A stretch of DNA of 64,000 nucleotides from Rhizobium sp. WYJ-E13 (GTDB lineage Bacteria > Pseudomonadota > Alphaproteobacteria > Rhizobiales > Rhizobiaceae), in contig NZ_CP076855.1 in assembly GCF_018987265.1 (NCBI RefSeq), forward strand, positions 310,001-374,000, read 5' to 3'. How positions within the stretch are numbered: position 1 is the first letter of the stretch; every line of letters starts with the position of its first letter. Of the stretch, positions 50,763 to 59,171 are shown piece by piece. Under the pieces are notes generated by a model. It was not told the origin of the DNA. It searched no databases and saw only the letters and a program-made list of their open reading frames with translations. The position numbers and the translations under genes were made by a program.

Positions 50763-52175
50763 GTGAATATTTTGGACGATTATAAAGCAGGCGGAGCAAA
50801 CTGGACACCGCGCCTGGAAAAAGGCGCGTCGTCCAAACATCAAGCGATATTTGAAGCCCTCGTCGCTGACATCGCCAGCGGGCGCTTGCGCCTTGGCGAT
50901 CGACTGCCTCCGCAGCGTGCTGTCGCCGCAGCGCTCGGAGTCGATCTGACAACGGTCACGAAAGCTTACTCTCGGGCAAGAAGCGAAGGCATTATCGAAG
51001 CCTCGACAGGCCGGGGGTCCTTCGTCGCTGTCGGGAGTGTTGAGAACCGTGTGTCGGCAAGCAGCGTCGCTCCGCTTGATCTCAGCCGTAACAGTCCACC
51101 AAGATGCAAGGCGGTCGACACGGCGTTTTCGCGCGAGCTCGATCATGCACTCTCCACGCAAGACGACACCGATGTCCTCAACTATCAGGATACGGGCGGG
51201 AACTGGACGAACCGCACGGCAGGTGCAACCTGGCTTTCGCGGCGACTTGGCTTTTGTCCGCCGGACCGCGTCGTGTTGACGTCTGGTGCCCAGAGTGCGC
51301 TTTTTGCGGTTTGCCATCTTCTTTCGAGGAAGAATAGGCATGTTGCGGTCGGCCAGTTCTCCTATCCGGGGATCCACACCGTTGCCTTTCAGCAGGGGCT
51401 GCAATTGATACCACTGGCAATGGACGGCCATGGGATCGCTCCGGATGCATTTGCGGAGGCGTGTGATCGAACAGAGATCGGGATGCTATATATTACTCCC
51501 ACCGCCGACAACCCGACGACGACGACCATGCCGAGCGAGCGCAGGGAAGAAATCATTCAGATCGCCCGTCGTCACGGGGTTTCGATCATTGAAGACGATC
51601 CCTACCACGACCTTGTCACGAACCCTCCTCCACCGATCGCTGCCCATGCTCCGGATCTGGCCTGGCACATCGCCACACTGTCAAAATGCACGAGCCCTTC
51701 CTTGCGTCTGGGCTACGTCGCTGCCCCGAATGCCGAGTCAAGCGCACAAATCGCCGCAACCTTGCAAGCCATGACTATGATGGCCTCGCCACTGTTTGCT
51801 GCGGTCGCATCGCGTTGGATTTACTCCGGTTATCACCAGGAGGCAGCCCTGTTGATCGCCGAGGAGAATGTCAGGCGCCAAACGATCGCTGCAAACCTCT
51901 TCCAAGACTGTGAATTCGAGGCAGACAGGCGAACACCACATATGTGGCTTCGTCTTCCTGCGCCCTGGCGCGCCAACGACTTCGTTCATCAATGTGAACG
52001 GCTTGGCGTAATCGTTTTGGGAAGCCCAAGTTTTTCGGTGAACTCGCCCATTTCGGAGGCAGTGCGAATCTCGGTTGGGGCAGCGCCGTCGCAAAAGGCT
52101 CTGGAGGATGCGCTCAACACGCTGAGAGCCGTTCTCACAAAAGGGCATTTGACCGCCAACCGAGCCATGGTTTAA
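50763..52175 (+). CDS. MocR-type regulator (GntR helix-turn-helix plus aminotransferase domain)
   Basis: 470 residues if the GTG at 50763 is used (GGAG eight bases upstream); the frame is open to 50691. Residues 20-95 are a GntR winged helix (L-R-L-G-D-R-L-P-P-Q-R-A-V-A-A-A-L-G-V-D-L-T-T-V). The rest is a fold-type I aminotransferase domain with the PLP Lys in L-S-K-C-T-S-P and N-P-T-T-T-T. MocR proteins such as EnuR, PdxR and GabR sense a pathway compound by forming an aldimine with PLP; EnuR senses an ectoine breakdown product. It is divergent from the importer/EctC operon and is the likely regulator of both binding-protein promoters. Confidence 0.9.
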   Translation: MNILDDYKAGGANWTPRLEKGASSKHQAIFEALVADIASGRLRLGDRLPPQRAVAAALGVDLTTVTKAYSRARSEGIIEASTGRGSFVAVGSVENRVSASSVAPLDLSRNSPPRCKAVDTAFSRELDHALSTQDDTDVLNYQDTGGNWTNRTAGATWLSRRLGFCPPDRVVLTSGAQSALFAVCHLLSRKNRHVAVGQFSYPGIHTVAFQQGLQLIPLAMDGHGIAPDAFAEACDRTEIGMLYITPTADNPTTTTMPSERREEIIQIARRHGVSIIEDDPYHDLVTNPPPPIAAHAPDLAWHIATLSKCTSPSLRLGYVAAPNAESSAQIAATLQAMTMMASPLFAAVASRWIYSGYHQEAALLIAEENVRRQTIAANLFQDCEFEADRRTPHMWLRLPAPWRANDFVHQCERLGVIVLGSPSFSVNSPISEAVRISVGAAPSQKALEDALNTLRAVLTKGHLTANRAMV

Positions 52176-52185
52176 CGCCGGGAAG

Positions 52186-52212
52186 CCGGCTCCTCCTTTG
52201 CAAGGGAGCCGG
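52186..52212. terminator. Hairpin between the convergent MocR and cupin genes
   Basis: CCGGCTCC (52186-52193) pairs with GGAGCCGG (52205-52212) around an 11-base loop. It lies between two converging stop codons and probably ends transcription from both sides, although no clear T-run follows. Confidence 0.6.
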
Positions 52213-52221
52213 GATTGGTGC

Positions 52222-52554
52222 TCAGTCGACGATAAAGCTTTTGGCGCCAGTTTTGGTGTGCGACCGGTGCGCTGCGTCGCCGAAGTCCGATACTTCGTAG
52301 CTCATTCCAGGCGTGAAGTGGAATTCTCGCCCATCCTTCAGCTCAATCGTAATCTCGCCTTCAAGGATATAGACGACGTGACCTCGGTCGCACCAGTGAT
52401 CGGCCATATAGCCCGGCGAATATTCGATGATGCGAACACGTAGCTCGCCATTGTTGAAGGTCCTCCAGTCACAATGACCCGTCTCGCCCGCGTGGCGGAC
52501 AGGCTCGACCTTCGACCAATCGATGGATTGGAATGTTAGCGGCGGAATTTTCAT
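52222..52554 (-). CDS. DHCW-motif cupin protein
   Basis: 110 residues from the ATG at 52554. A small single-domain cupin: H-C-D-W near the centre, D-H-W-C-D-R-G-H-V-V-Y-I-L-E-G-E as the first metal-binding motif, and a second motif around F-T-P-G-M-S-Y-E-V. It lies 43 bases downstream of the second binding-protein gene and in the same direction, so the two form a unit. Its function is unknown; it is the second cupin in this cluster after the EctC-like one. Confidence 0.8.
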   Translation of the reverse strand: MKIPPLTFQSIDWSKVEPVRHAGETGHCDWRTFNNGELRVRIIEYSPGYMADHWCDRGHVVYILEGEITIELKDGREFHFTPGMSYEVSDFGDAAHRSHTKTGAKSFIVD

Positions 52555-52597
52555 TTTCACTCTCTGGTTCTCGCCCCCTGGTGCAGGCGCCGGTGGC

Positions 52598-53449
52598 TTA
52601 CTTGCACAGGTCTTTGGTTGTCGGCTTTCCGGCGGGGATATCTTCCCTGGTGAAGCCGTAGGGTTCGCCGATTTTGGTGGCCTGGTCGGAAGTGAGTATG
52701 GCCAGGAGCTGCTTGTCGAAGTCGGCGACGAAGTCCTTGTCCTCCAGACGGAAGGCATAGCTTCCGATCCCCATCGCTGTCTTTCCGTCGACGACCGCCT
52801 GCTCGAACGGCATCGCGCGTTCTATGGCGGGATCGTTGGCCGTCTTGACGGTCGACTGAATGGTGACGCCGGTGTTTAGGAAGGCATCGATCCGGTCGGT
52901 TTTGACGGCTGCCAGCAGCGAGGCGATATCGGGAAGAGCGACGAGCTGCTCCTTCTTGACCCCCATTGCCAGGGCGTGATCGGCGATCGGGCCACCTCCG
53001 ACGAGATAGCCCATCTTCAGCGACGGGTCTTTGGCGACATCCTGGAAGCTATGAATGGCCTTCGGGTTTCCAGCCGGCACGATCAGACCGTCATTGACGA
53101 AATGGGTCGGCTCGGCAAAGGCCACGAGCTTGCATCGGTCCGGGCGGATATAGAGATCGGATGCGATGATGTCGAAGCGCTTAGCCTGCAGACCTGGAAT
53201 GAGGGCGCCGAACTGGGTGGGCACGGCCTCCAACTGGGCATCGATGCCCATCTTGGCCAGGACTGCCTTGAGCAGATCAACCTCGTAACCAGTCAGCTGG
53301 CCGTTCGGACCGGTGACGATGAATGGTTCCTGCTCGGCAAAGCCGACCCGGACGGGCTTGCCTGCTTTGGCGTCGTCCATCAGGCCGGCCGAGGCGCCGA
53401 TGGCGGTCGACGCAAGCACAACGATGGTCGCCAATGTTTGTTTGAACAT
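52598..53449 (-). CDS. Polar amino-acid ABC binding protein, EhuB-like, copy 2
   Basis: 283 residues from the ATG at 53449, nearly identical to copy 1: Leu for Met at residue 6 and a few silent changes. It is followed by the cupin gene at 52222 instead of permeases, so it must share the transporter encoded with copy 1. The promoter keeps the ATACACTC/GAGTGTAT repeat. The near-identity over the coding part points to a recent duplication or ongoing gene conversion. Confidence 0.9.
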   Translation of the reverse strand: MFKQTLATIVVLASTAIGASAGLMDDAKAGKPVRVGFAEQEPFIVTGPNGQLTGYEVDLLKAVLAKMGIDAQLEAVPTQFGALIPGLQAKRFDIIASDLYIRPDRCKLVAFAEPTHFVNDGLIVPAGNPKAIHSFQDVAKDPSLKMGYLVGGGPIADHALAMGVKKEQLVALPDIASLLAAVKTDRIDAFLNTGVTIQSTVKTANDPAIERAMPFEQAVVDGKTAMGIGSYAFRLEDKDFVADFDKQLLAILTSDQATKIGEPYGFTREDIPAGKPTTKDLCK

Positions 53450-53480
53450 GTGAGTTCCCCTTTTTTTCAGCAGGGGAACC

Positions 53481-53515
53481 ATACACTCTGTTGGATGTTT
53501 TTCAAGTGAGTGTAT
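53481..53515. promoter_or_regulatory. ATACACTC/GAGTGTAT inverted repeat upstream of copy 2
   Basis: ATACACTC (53481-53488) and GAGTGTAT (53508-53515), with the same spacing as upstream of copy 1 although the bases between have changed. Conservation of the arms suggests a functional MocR site. Confidence 0.6.
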
Positions 53516-53557
53516 GCTTTTTGTATGCCATTCATCGTTTTTTGTGTCATACAATTT

Positions 53558-53955
53558 GCGGTAAGTATTCGCGATTTGTATGGCGCCACTAAGAAGGAAA
53601 GAACAGAAGTTGCATCTGAACCCCTCCGACCCCTCAAGATAGGTAAGGCCGCATGCGGGGCAAGGCAGTGACGTCCCAGATCAACGGCGTCAACAAGACC
53701 ACGGAACAGCGCAGGACCATCGAAAAAATGCAGACGGGCCTTATCTCATCATCAGCTACTACGAAAGAATTGCGCCATCCGGCGAGAAGCTGCTGAAAGA
53801 AGCGGGATGGCCGCGACCATCAATCGGTCTGAGCGTTGGGCCATCTGAGATGAAGCTTCGGTGAGACAGGCGCATGAATCAAGTTTTATCGATGTGTTTC
53901 AACCCATTTTAAATTCATGAGCCCATAGGAGTATCACTTCGTCACGGTGGTATTG
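53558..53955. other. 400-base gap, possible gene debris
   Basis: Around 53730-53865 the plus strand can be read as I-S-Y-Y-E-R-I-A-P-S-G-E-K-L-L-K-E-A-G ending at a stop, which looks protein-like but has no start. I cannot assign it. The promoter of the diguanylate cyclase should be here. Confidence 0.35.
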
Positions 53956-54693
53956 ATGCGTCGTATTGTCGAAAAGTCTATGTTAACTGGATTGCTGTCA
54001 GTGTTCGCCTCGCTGGCTCTTTCGTTCATCATTGTTCCGCTGTTGGGCGGACAATTGGCAGGCGCTGGCCTATTCATGACCATTTTTTGCCCGTTGGTGA
54101 TATCGATCCCGGCTTCGGCGCTGCATTTTACTCAGTCAGAAAAAATCCGACGCGCTGAAGCTGTGACAAAAGAGGCCTTGAACAAGCTCGCGGACGCTTA
54201 TGACGCCCTTCGCGTCCAATCTCGCACCGATAGCCTGACGGGTATTCTCAATCGCAGCGCCTTCATGGAAGAGCTAGGCGCGGTCAGTCAACGCGGTATG
54301 TCCGGCGCCTTATTGTTTCTGGACCTAGACTATTTCAAGTCGATCAACGACCGATATGGTCATGCAACTGGCGATGAAGCTCTTCGCTGCACCGGTCGTT
54401 TCCTCGCCCGTTACCAAAGTCAATCAGATTTCGCAGGACGCCTCGGGGGCGAGGAGTTCGGTCTGTTTCAAAGCAATTTGACTGCGGCCGAAATGCTCGT
54501 GCGTTGCGAGGAAATCCGGGAAGGGGTCGCGCGTATCGATTTGCGATCGCCCTCGGGTTCGAAAGTGCCAATGTCAGCGAGCATCGGTGTGCTTCACTGC
54601 CAGCCAGGGTTTCATCCCCACTCGTGTTTGAAAGCTGCGGACGAAAATCTCTATCGGGCAAAAGCCTCGGGTAGAAACATGGTCATCGGGTAG
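53956..54693 (+). CDS. Membrane-anchored diguanylate cyclase (GGDEF)
   Basis: 245 residues from the ATG at 53956. Two hydrophobic segments (about residues 10-30 and 37-57) anchor it, a short coiled-coil linker follows, and the GGDEF domain runs from about residue 90. The active-site loop is G-G-E-E-F, a catalytically competent variant, and the metal and substrate motif D-L-D-Y-F-K-S-I-N-D-x-x-G-H is intact. No RxxD inhibitory site is apparent five residues before the loop. It makes cyclic di-GMP. It has no evident link to the neighbouring catabolic genes. Confidence 0.88.
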   Translation: MRRIVEKSMLTGLLSVFASLALSFIIVPLLGGQLAGAGLFMTIFCPLVISIPASALHFTQSEKIRRAEAVTKEALNKLADAYDALRVQSRTDSLTGILNRSAFMEELGAVSQRGMSGALLFLDLDYFKSINDRYGHATGDEALRCTGRFLARYQSQSDFAGRLGGEEFGLFQSNLTAAEMLVRCEEIREGVARIDLRSPSGSKVPMSASIGVLHCQPGFHPHSCLKAADENLYRAKASGRNMVIG

Positions 54694-54730
54694 GTGTCGA
54701 TCACTTCCGGAGCGCTTAGCAACTGCTATT

Positions 54731-55885
54731 TCAGGCAGCGCGATGCAGGAAGGGGAGGGTTGCGCCGACCACGATGAGCAAGGCGCCGATGAGAAGCCCG
54801 CTGTAAAGTGAGCCCGATTCATCCGTAAATAGCCCGATGCAGAACGGCCCTAGCATCTGACCGATGCCGAAGGCGAAAGTGAAGGTCCCGATGGCGGCGG
54901 TATGCTGGGTGCTGTCAACATGGCGCCCGACGAATTCGTTTGTGGCGGCTACAACTGCAAAGAATGTCGAGCCAAACAGCAGCGCCGACAAGATCGCACC
55001 GGGAAAGGATGGTATACAAAGGGGGAGGAACGCCCCTATCCCGTTGATGAGGACCAGCGTCGAGAAGGCGAAAGCCTTGCGCGTGCCACACAGAAGACGC
55101 GGCCAGATCAACGGTGCTACGGTGGAGGCGAGGCCGATGGCCGTCCAGAAGAAGCTGACATGGTAAGCGGGCTGGCCATCGGATTTGAGATAGGCCACCA
55201 TGAAGGTCATGTACCCGGTAGAGCCTGCCCCGAACGCGCAATAGCCCAGCAGAACCCACTTGTGGCGAAGCGGAGCGTAGCTCGACCTTTCATTCCCCCG
55301 GTCGCGGCTGCCGCTATCTGCCGCCCGAGCAGCGAGCTAGCCGGCGACGCCAAAGATCGCCCCCACGGCGGCAAGCAACAGCCAGACGCCCCGCCAATTC
55401 TCCCCGCCAAACTTCTCCAGCCATTGCGGGACTAGCACGCCGGTGCAAGCAAGGCCAAAACCGGCGCCGGCATAGAATAGACCGATCGCGACGCTGCTAT
55501 GGCGCTGGCCCGCCGCGAGAGCCATTGTCATTACGCCGCCCGTCACGAAGATCCAGGCGCCTGATACGCCCGACAGCAGCCGGAAGAAGCTAAGCACTGC
55601 GAAATTGTTGGTGAACCCGAGAGCGAGCACGCAGGCGACGGTGACAAGCGAGCCTATGCCGTAGGTCCGCGCCGAGCCGAGGGTGCGGGCCGCTGTCGTC
55701 GCCGTCGACGCGCCGACGATATAGCCGATCGCATTGACCGTGTTAATCCATCCGGCCTGCGAATAGCTCCAGCCCAGGTCGCTCTTCATCATCGGCAGCA
55801 ACAGCCCGTAAGCGAAGCGAGCGATGCCGAGCCCAAGCGCAGGTCCAAGCGCCAGAAGGCAGATCCTGACGAGCGCTAATCTCAC
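54731..55885 (-). pseudogene. YbfB/YjiJ-type MFS transporter with an in-frame TAG
   Basis: From the GTG at 55885 (overlapping the preceding stop as GTGA) to 54731 the frame encodes a 12-segment MFS protein of about 384 residues, of the YbfB/YjiJ type (G-L-G-I-A-R-F-A-Y near the start). It is interrupted by one TAG at 55337-55339. Both sides remain in the same frame and keep membrane-protein character (A-I-F-G-V-A-G, stop, L-A-A-R). The damage is a single base change, so decay is recent, or the stop is read through or a sequencing error. It is the last gene of the acyl-CoA operon. Confidence 0.8.
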
Positions 55886-57108
55886 CGCCGGCCGCCGGCA
55901 AGTCTGACGGCCGAGGGCGAGCGGCGCAACGTGAGCATCGCCCAGGCACCGACCAACGGTCCGGGCGCCAGGAACGCGAAGGTCCAGTGCCAGCTCCCGG
56001 TCAAGGCCGTGATCTGCGGCATCAGCCAAATCGCGAAGACGGTTAGCGCGAAACCAAGGCCCATCTGCAGGCAGAGCGCCGTTCCGACGAAATCGCGGTC
56101 GCAGAGCTCGGTGACAGCGGCCGAGAACAATGGCGAATCGCCGATGATCGAGACGCCCCAAACGGTCGCGATCAGCACCAGTAACCAGCTAGGGCCGTCG
56201 AAGGCGAAGCCGATCGAAAGCGCGCAAAGACCGGAAACGACCATGAAGCCCGCCGTCGTCGTCGTTCGCCCGAAGCGGTCAGAAAGCAGGCCGCCGGCGA
56301 TGCAGCCGAACAGACCGGAACCGATAGCTAGGAAAGTGACCAGCGATGTCTGGGCAAGCGAGAGCTTTTCGCCGAACGCGGTGCGCACGAAGACCAGCAG
56401 CCATGCCCACATAGCATAGAGCTCCCACATGTGGCCGAAATAGCCGATATTGATCAGAAGCAGATCCCGGTCCCTCAGGACGCGGCCGATCTGGCGAGGA
56501 TTGAAGACTGCCCGACCGAAGGGATAGGGGCCTTCTTTGGCAAAGAGGAAGAAGCTGAGGCCAGCGGCCAGCGCGGCCGCGCTGGACAGCGCGATCACAA
56601 GATGCCAGTCGATCTTCTGGGTGACGGCGCGGAAAAGATGCGGCATGGAGGAGCCAAGCGTCAGTGCTGCGACGATCGCACCCAGCGCAAGCCCGCGGTT
56701 GCGCACGAACCAAGTCGAGACCAGCTTGAGTGCCGGCGGATAGACGGCGGCCAGCGATAGGCCGGTCAGGAAGCGGCAGAGAACAGCGAGCGACGCGCCG
56801 GGCTCAAGCAGGAGCATGGCGTTGACCACGGCCGCCAGGATAGAGGCAACAGCCATCAGCCGGTTGAGCTGGACGATATCAGGCAGATTGACAAGGCTGG
56901 AGGCCAGCGCGCCGATCACGAATCCGATCTGGACGCCATTGGTCATCCAAGCGACCTGACCGTCCGTCAGCGCCCAGGCTGCCTTCAGTTCGGGTGTGAC
57001 GGCGGTGGCCGAAAACCATGTCGTCATCGACAGCACGACTGACATGCAAAGCATCAGCAGCACCGGCCACGGGCTTCGTGGCGCGATGCCGCCGGCGCTG
57101 TCGCGCAT
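55882..57108 (-). CDS. MFS transporter
   Basis: 408 residues from the ATG at 57108, with twelve predicted membrane segments and the G-x-L-S-D-R-F-G-R motif between segments of the second half. It is of the anion/aromatic-acid-importer-like MFS type. It follows the MaoC gene by 23 bases and overlaps the next MFS gene by four bases. In an operon of acyl-CoA enzymes it may take up or release the carboxylic acid handled there. The substrate is unknown. Confidence 0.84.
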   Translation of the reverse strand: MRDSAGGIAPRSPWPVLLMLCMSVVLSMTTWFSATAVTPELKAAWALTDGQVAWMTNGVQIGFVIGALASSLVNLPDIVQLNRLMAVASILAAVVNAMLLLEPGASLAVLCRFLTGLSLAAVYPPALKLVSTWFVRNRGLALGAIVAALTLGSSMPHLFRAVTQKIDWHLVIALSSAAALAAGLSFFLFAKEGPYPFGRAVFNPRQIGRVLRDRDLLLINIGYFGHMWELYAMWAWLLVFVRTAFGEKLSLAQTSLVTFLAIGSGLFGCIAGGLLSDRFGRTTTTAGFMVVSGLCALSIGFAFDGPSWLLVLIATVWGVSIIGDSPLFSAAVTELCDRDFVGTALCLQMGLGFALTVFAIWLMPQITALTGSWHWTFAFLAPGPLVGAWAMLTLRRSPSAVRLAGGRR

Positions 57109-57131
57109 GATGTCAGATGCGTCCAAGGCCG

Positions 57132-57584
57132 TCAGACCTTTGCGAGCGCGACGGTATAGACGGTCGCGGTACCGGAGAGGCAGATTTCCCCGGCCTCGTT
57201 GCGCACGCTGGTCTCGATCTTGCAGATCGGCTTGTCGTCCCGCACTTCCTTGATCTCGACCCGGCCGGTGATCGTCTCGTCGACACCGACGGCCTTCACG
57301 AATTTCCATTCGACACCGAGAAAGACGGTGCCGGGGCCTGGCAGGTCCTCAGCAACCAGCGCATTCAGGATGCCCGACGTTACGCCGCCCTGGACGATCA
57401 GCTTGCCGAAGATGGAGGCCTCGGCCAGCTCGCGGTCGTAATGCAGCGGGTTGCGGTCGCCGGTCATCTCGGTAAAGGCTTCGATGTCCTTCATGCCGGT
57501 GCGTCTCGAGCGTTCCGCGACGTCACCGACTTTCGGCTTGCCATTGATGATGCCCGCCCAGCCGTCCACTTTCGGTTCACTCAT
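57132..57584 (-). CDS. MaoC-like enoyl-CoA hydratase
   Basis: 150 residues, a single hot-dog domain. The hydratase motif is in E-M-T-G-D-R-N-P-L-H-Y-D (Asp and His as catalytic pair), followed by G-K-L-I-V-Q-G-G-V-T-S-G. It hydrates enoyl-CoA esters. It is one base after the DUF35 gene and belongs with the thiolase-fold protein, a combination known from steroid side-chain degradation, where hydratase and retro-aldolase form a complex. Confidence 0.87.
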   Translation of the reverse strand: MSEPKVDGWAGIINGKPKVGDVAERSRRTGMKDIEAFTEMTGDRNPLHYDRELAEASIFGKLIVQGGVTSGILNALVAEDLPGPGTVFLGVEWKFVKAVGVDETITGRVEIKEVRDDKPICKIETSVRNEAGEICLSGTATVYTVALAKV

Positions 57585-57585
57585 A

Positions 57586-58014
57586 TCAGGTCCTTTCTTG
57601 AGATCGTGACTGCTTGAAAGCCGGCATGTTCCGCCCGCTTATGCGCGTTGGCACCACGTGAACTGCTGCGCCCACGCCAAGTTCGTCGCCGGCATCTCGC
57701 AGAATGAAGGTGAGCATGGTTGGGCCTTCCTCAAGTTCGACCACGCCGACGGTATAGGGAACAATCGGAAGCCATCCCGGATGACCGGGCTTGTGAACCT
57801 CCGAGAAGGCTTTCAGCGTGGCGCGACCCGAGGCGTCTTTCCAGACGAGTTTGTCGCTCCAGCATTGCGGACATATCGGGCGTGGATAGAAGACATGGGT
57901 GTCGCATTCCTCGCAATACTGGATGGAAAGCCGTCCTTCTTCGGCAGCCTTCCAGAAGGGTGCGGTAAGCGCGGTAATCGTCGGCGCGGGTGTCTTTAAA
58001 AGATCAAGGTCCAT
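57586..58014 (-). CDS. DUF35 zinc-ribbon/OB-fold acyl-CoA-associated protein
   Basis: 142 residues from the ATG at 58014, whose first base is the last base of the preceding stop. The rubredoxin-like zinc ribbon is C-E-E-C-D and C-P-Q-C-W, followed by an OB-fold domain (Y-T-V-G-V-V-E-L-E-E-G-P). DUF35 proteins bind acyl-CoA and pair with thiolase-fold enzymes, for example Ltp2 with the DUF35 part of ChsH2. The context agrees with that role. Confidence 0.87.
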   Translation of the reverse strand: MDLDLLKTPAPTITALTAPFWKAAEEGRLSIQYCEECDTHVFYPRPICPQCWSDKLVWKDASGRATLKAFSEVHKPGHPGWLPIVPYTVGVVELEEGPTMLTFILRDAGDELGVGAAVHVVPTRISGRNMPAFKQSRSQERT

Positions 58015-59171
58015 CAATCTGCCCCCAGCACGAGTGCGGTCGCCTCGCTGACGGTGGCGCCGTTGCCGGTGACAAGCGCAAGCTGAGGATTTCTGATCTG
58101 TCGGCCGGTCGCCGAACCGCGAAGCTGACGCACGGCTTCCACGATATGTGTCATACCGCCGGCGAGATCGGGCTGACCGAAACCAAGTTGACCGCCGTGT
58201 GTGTTAAGCGGCGTGTCGCCGCTGAATGAGAGATCGCGGCCGTTTAGCCATTCGCTAAAGCCGCCCGGCCGGCAAAGGCCGGCGTCCTCGATCGTCAGCG
58301 CCACCATGACGGTATAGCAGTCGTAGAGAGACAGAAGGTTCATGTCCTCGGCACGCGTTCCCGACTGAGCCAGTGCGCGCGCGATGGCCTGCTTCAGTGG
58401 GCCGGTGGTCAGGTCCGGAGCCTGGGATGCGGCCCTATGGGTGATCTTTTCGCCGGCACCCAGCAGATGGACCAGGCGCTGCTGTCGCTCGCGGGCGCGG
58501 CGCACCGAGGTCACGATAACGGCCTCGGCACCAGCGACCGGCATCACGATTTCGAAAAGGTGGAGCGGTGAGGCGATCAGCGGTGAGGTAAGGATTTCCT
58601 CGACGCTGGCCGGCTTGCCGTAGAAGATCGCATCCTCGTTGAATTGCGCATTGTGCCGTGCCCAATGCGCTATCGCCGCGTAGTGCTCCGGCTTGGTGCC
58701 ATAGCGGGCCATATGGGCCTGCATGAACAGCGCGTAGGAGATGTTGGCGCCAGACGCGCCGAACGGCACGTCGAATTCGCGGATCGGGTTTCGATTGGGA
58801 GAACGCGGAGGATCGTCGTCTCGCGCGTTGCCGAGAATGCAAAGGACGGTCTCGCACATGCCCGCTTCGATGGCTGCGGCCGCTCGCCAGACCATGCCGG
58901 CACCCGAAGCGCCGCCAAGATCGACGACGTTGCCCATCGAGGGGCGCAGCCCCAGATATTCGGCAATGGTCGCCGGCACATGCTGCGGCGTTTCGCCGAC
59001 TTGCGGGCCGACCATAAGGCCGTCGATTTCGTAAGGCTCGATCCCTGCGTCCGCAACGGCTGCTGCGGACACCTTCGCCAGCATCTCCAGCGTCGTGACG
59101 CCCTCGGTCCGGCGCGTAGGCTTCAATTCGCCGATACCGATGATTGCGCCTTTTGATCCCTGCTGCCTCAT
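58014..59171 (-). CDS. Thiolase-fold protein lacking the nucleophilic Cys, Ltp2-like
   Basis: 385 residues from the ATG at 59171, overlapping the synthetase stop by four bases. The SCP2-thiolase fold is clear, with L-Y-D-C-Y-T-V-M-V-A-L-T-I-E-D-A-G and T-H-G-G-Q-L-G-F-G near the C-terminus. Where thiolases have the nucleophilic Cys (C-A-S-G), this protein reads G87-A-S-G, so it cannot act as a classical thiolase. Ltp2-type steroid retro-aldolases also lack that Cys. With a DUF35 partner and MaoC hydratase next to it, retro-aldol cleavage of a beta-hydroxyacyl-CoA is the best guess. Confidence 0.85.
   Translation of the reverse strand: MRQQGSKGAIIGIGELKPTRRTEGVTTLEMLAKVSAAAVADAGIEPYEIDGLMVGPQVGETPQHVPATIAEYLGLRPSMGNVVDLGGASGAGMVWRAAAAIEAGMCETVLCILGNARDDDPPRSPNRNPIREFDVPFGASGANISYALFMQAHMARYGTKPEHYAAIAHWARHNAQFNEDAIFYGKPASVEEILTSPLIASPLHLFEIVMPVAGAEAVIVTSVRRARERQQRLVHLLGAGEKITHRAASQAPDLTTGPLKQAIARALAQSGTRAEDMNLLSLYDCYTVMVALTIEDAGLCRPGGFSEWLNGRDLSFSGDTPLNTHGGQLGFGQPDLAGGMTHIVEAVRQLRGSATGRQIRNPQLALVTGNGATVSEATALVLGAD

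Larger units (their letters stand above)
52592..53557. repeat. Long direct repeat, copy 2
   Basis: The second copy of the repeat at 49705-50670. The left edge is sharp: identity begins at GGTGGCTTAC just after the cupin gene. Similarity fades beyond about 53557. Confidence 0.9.
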
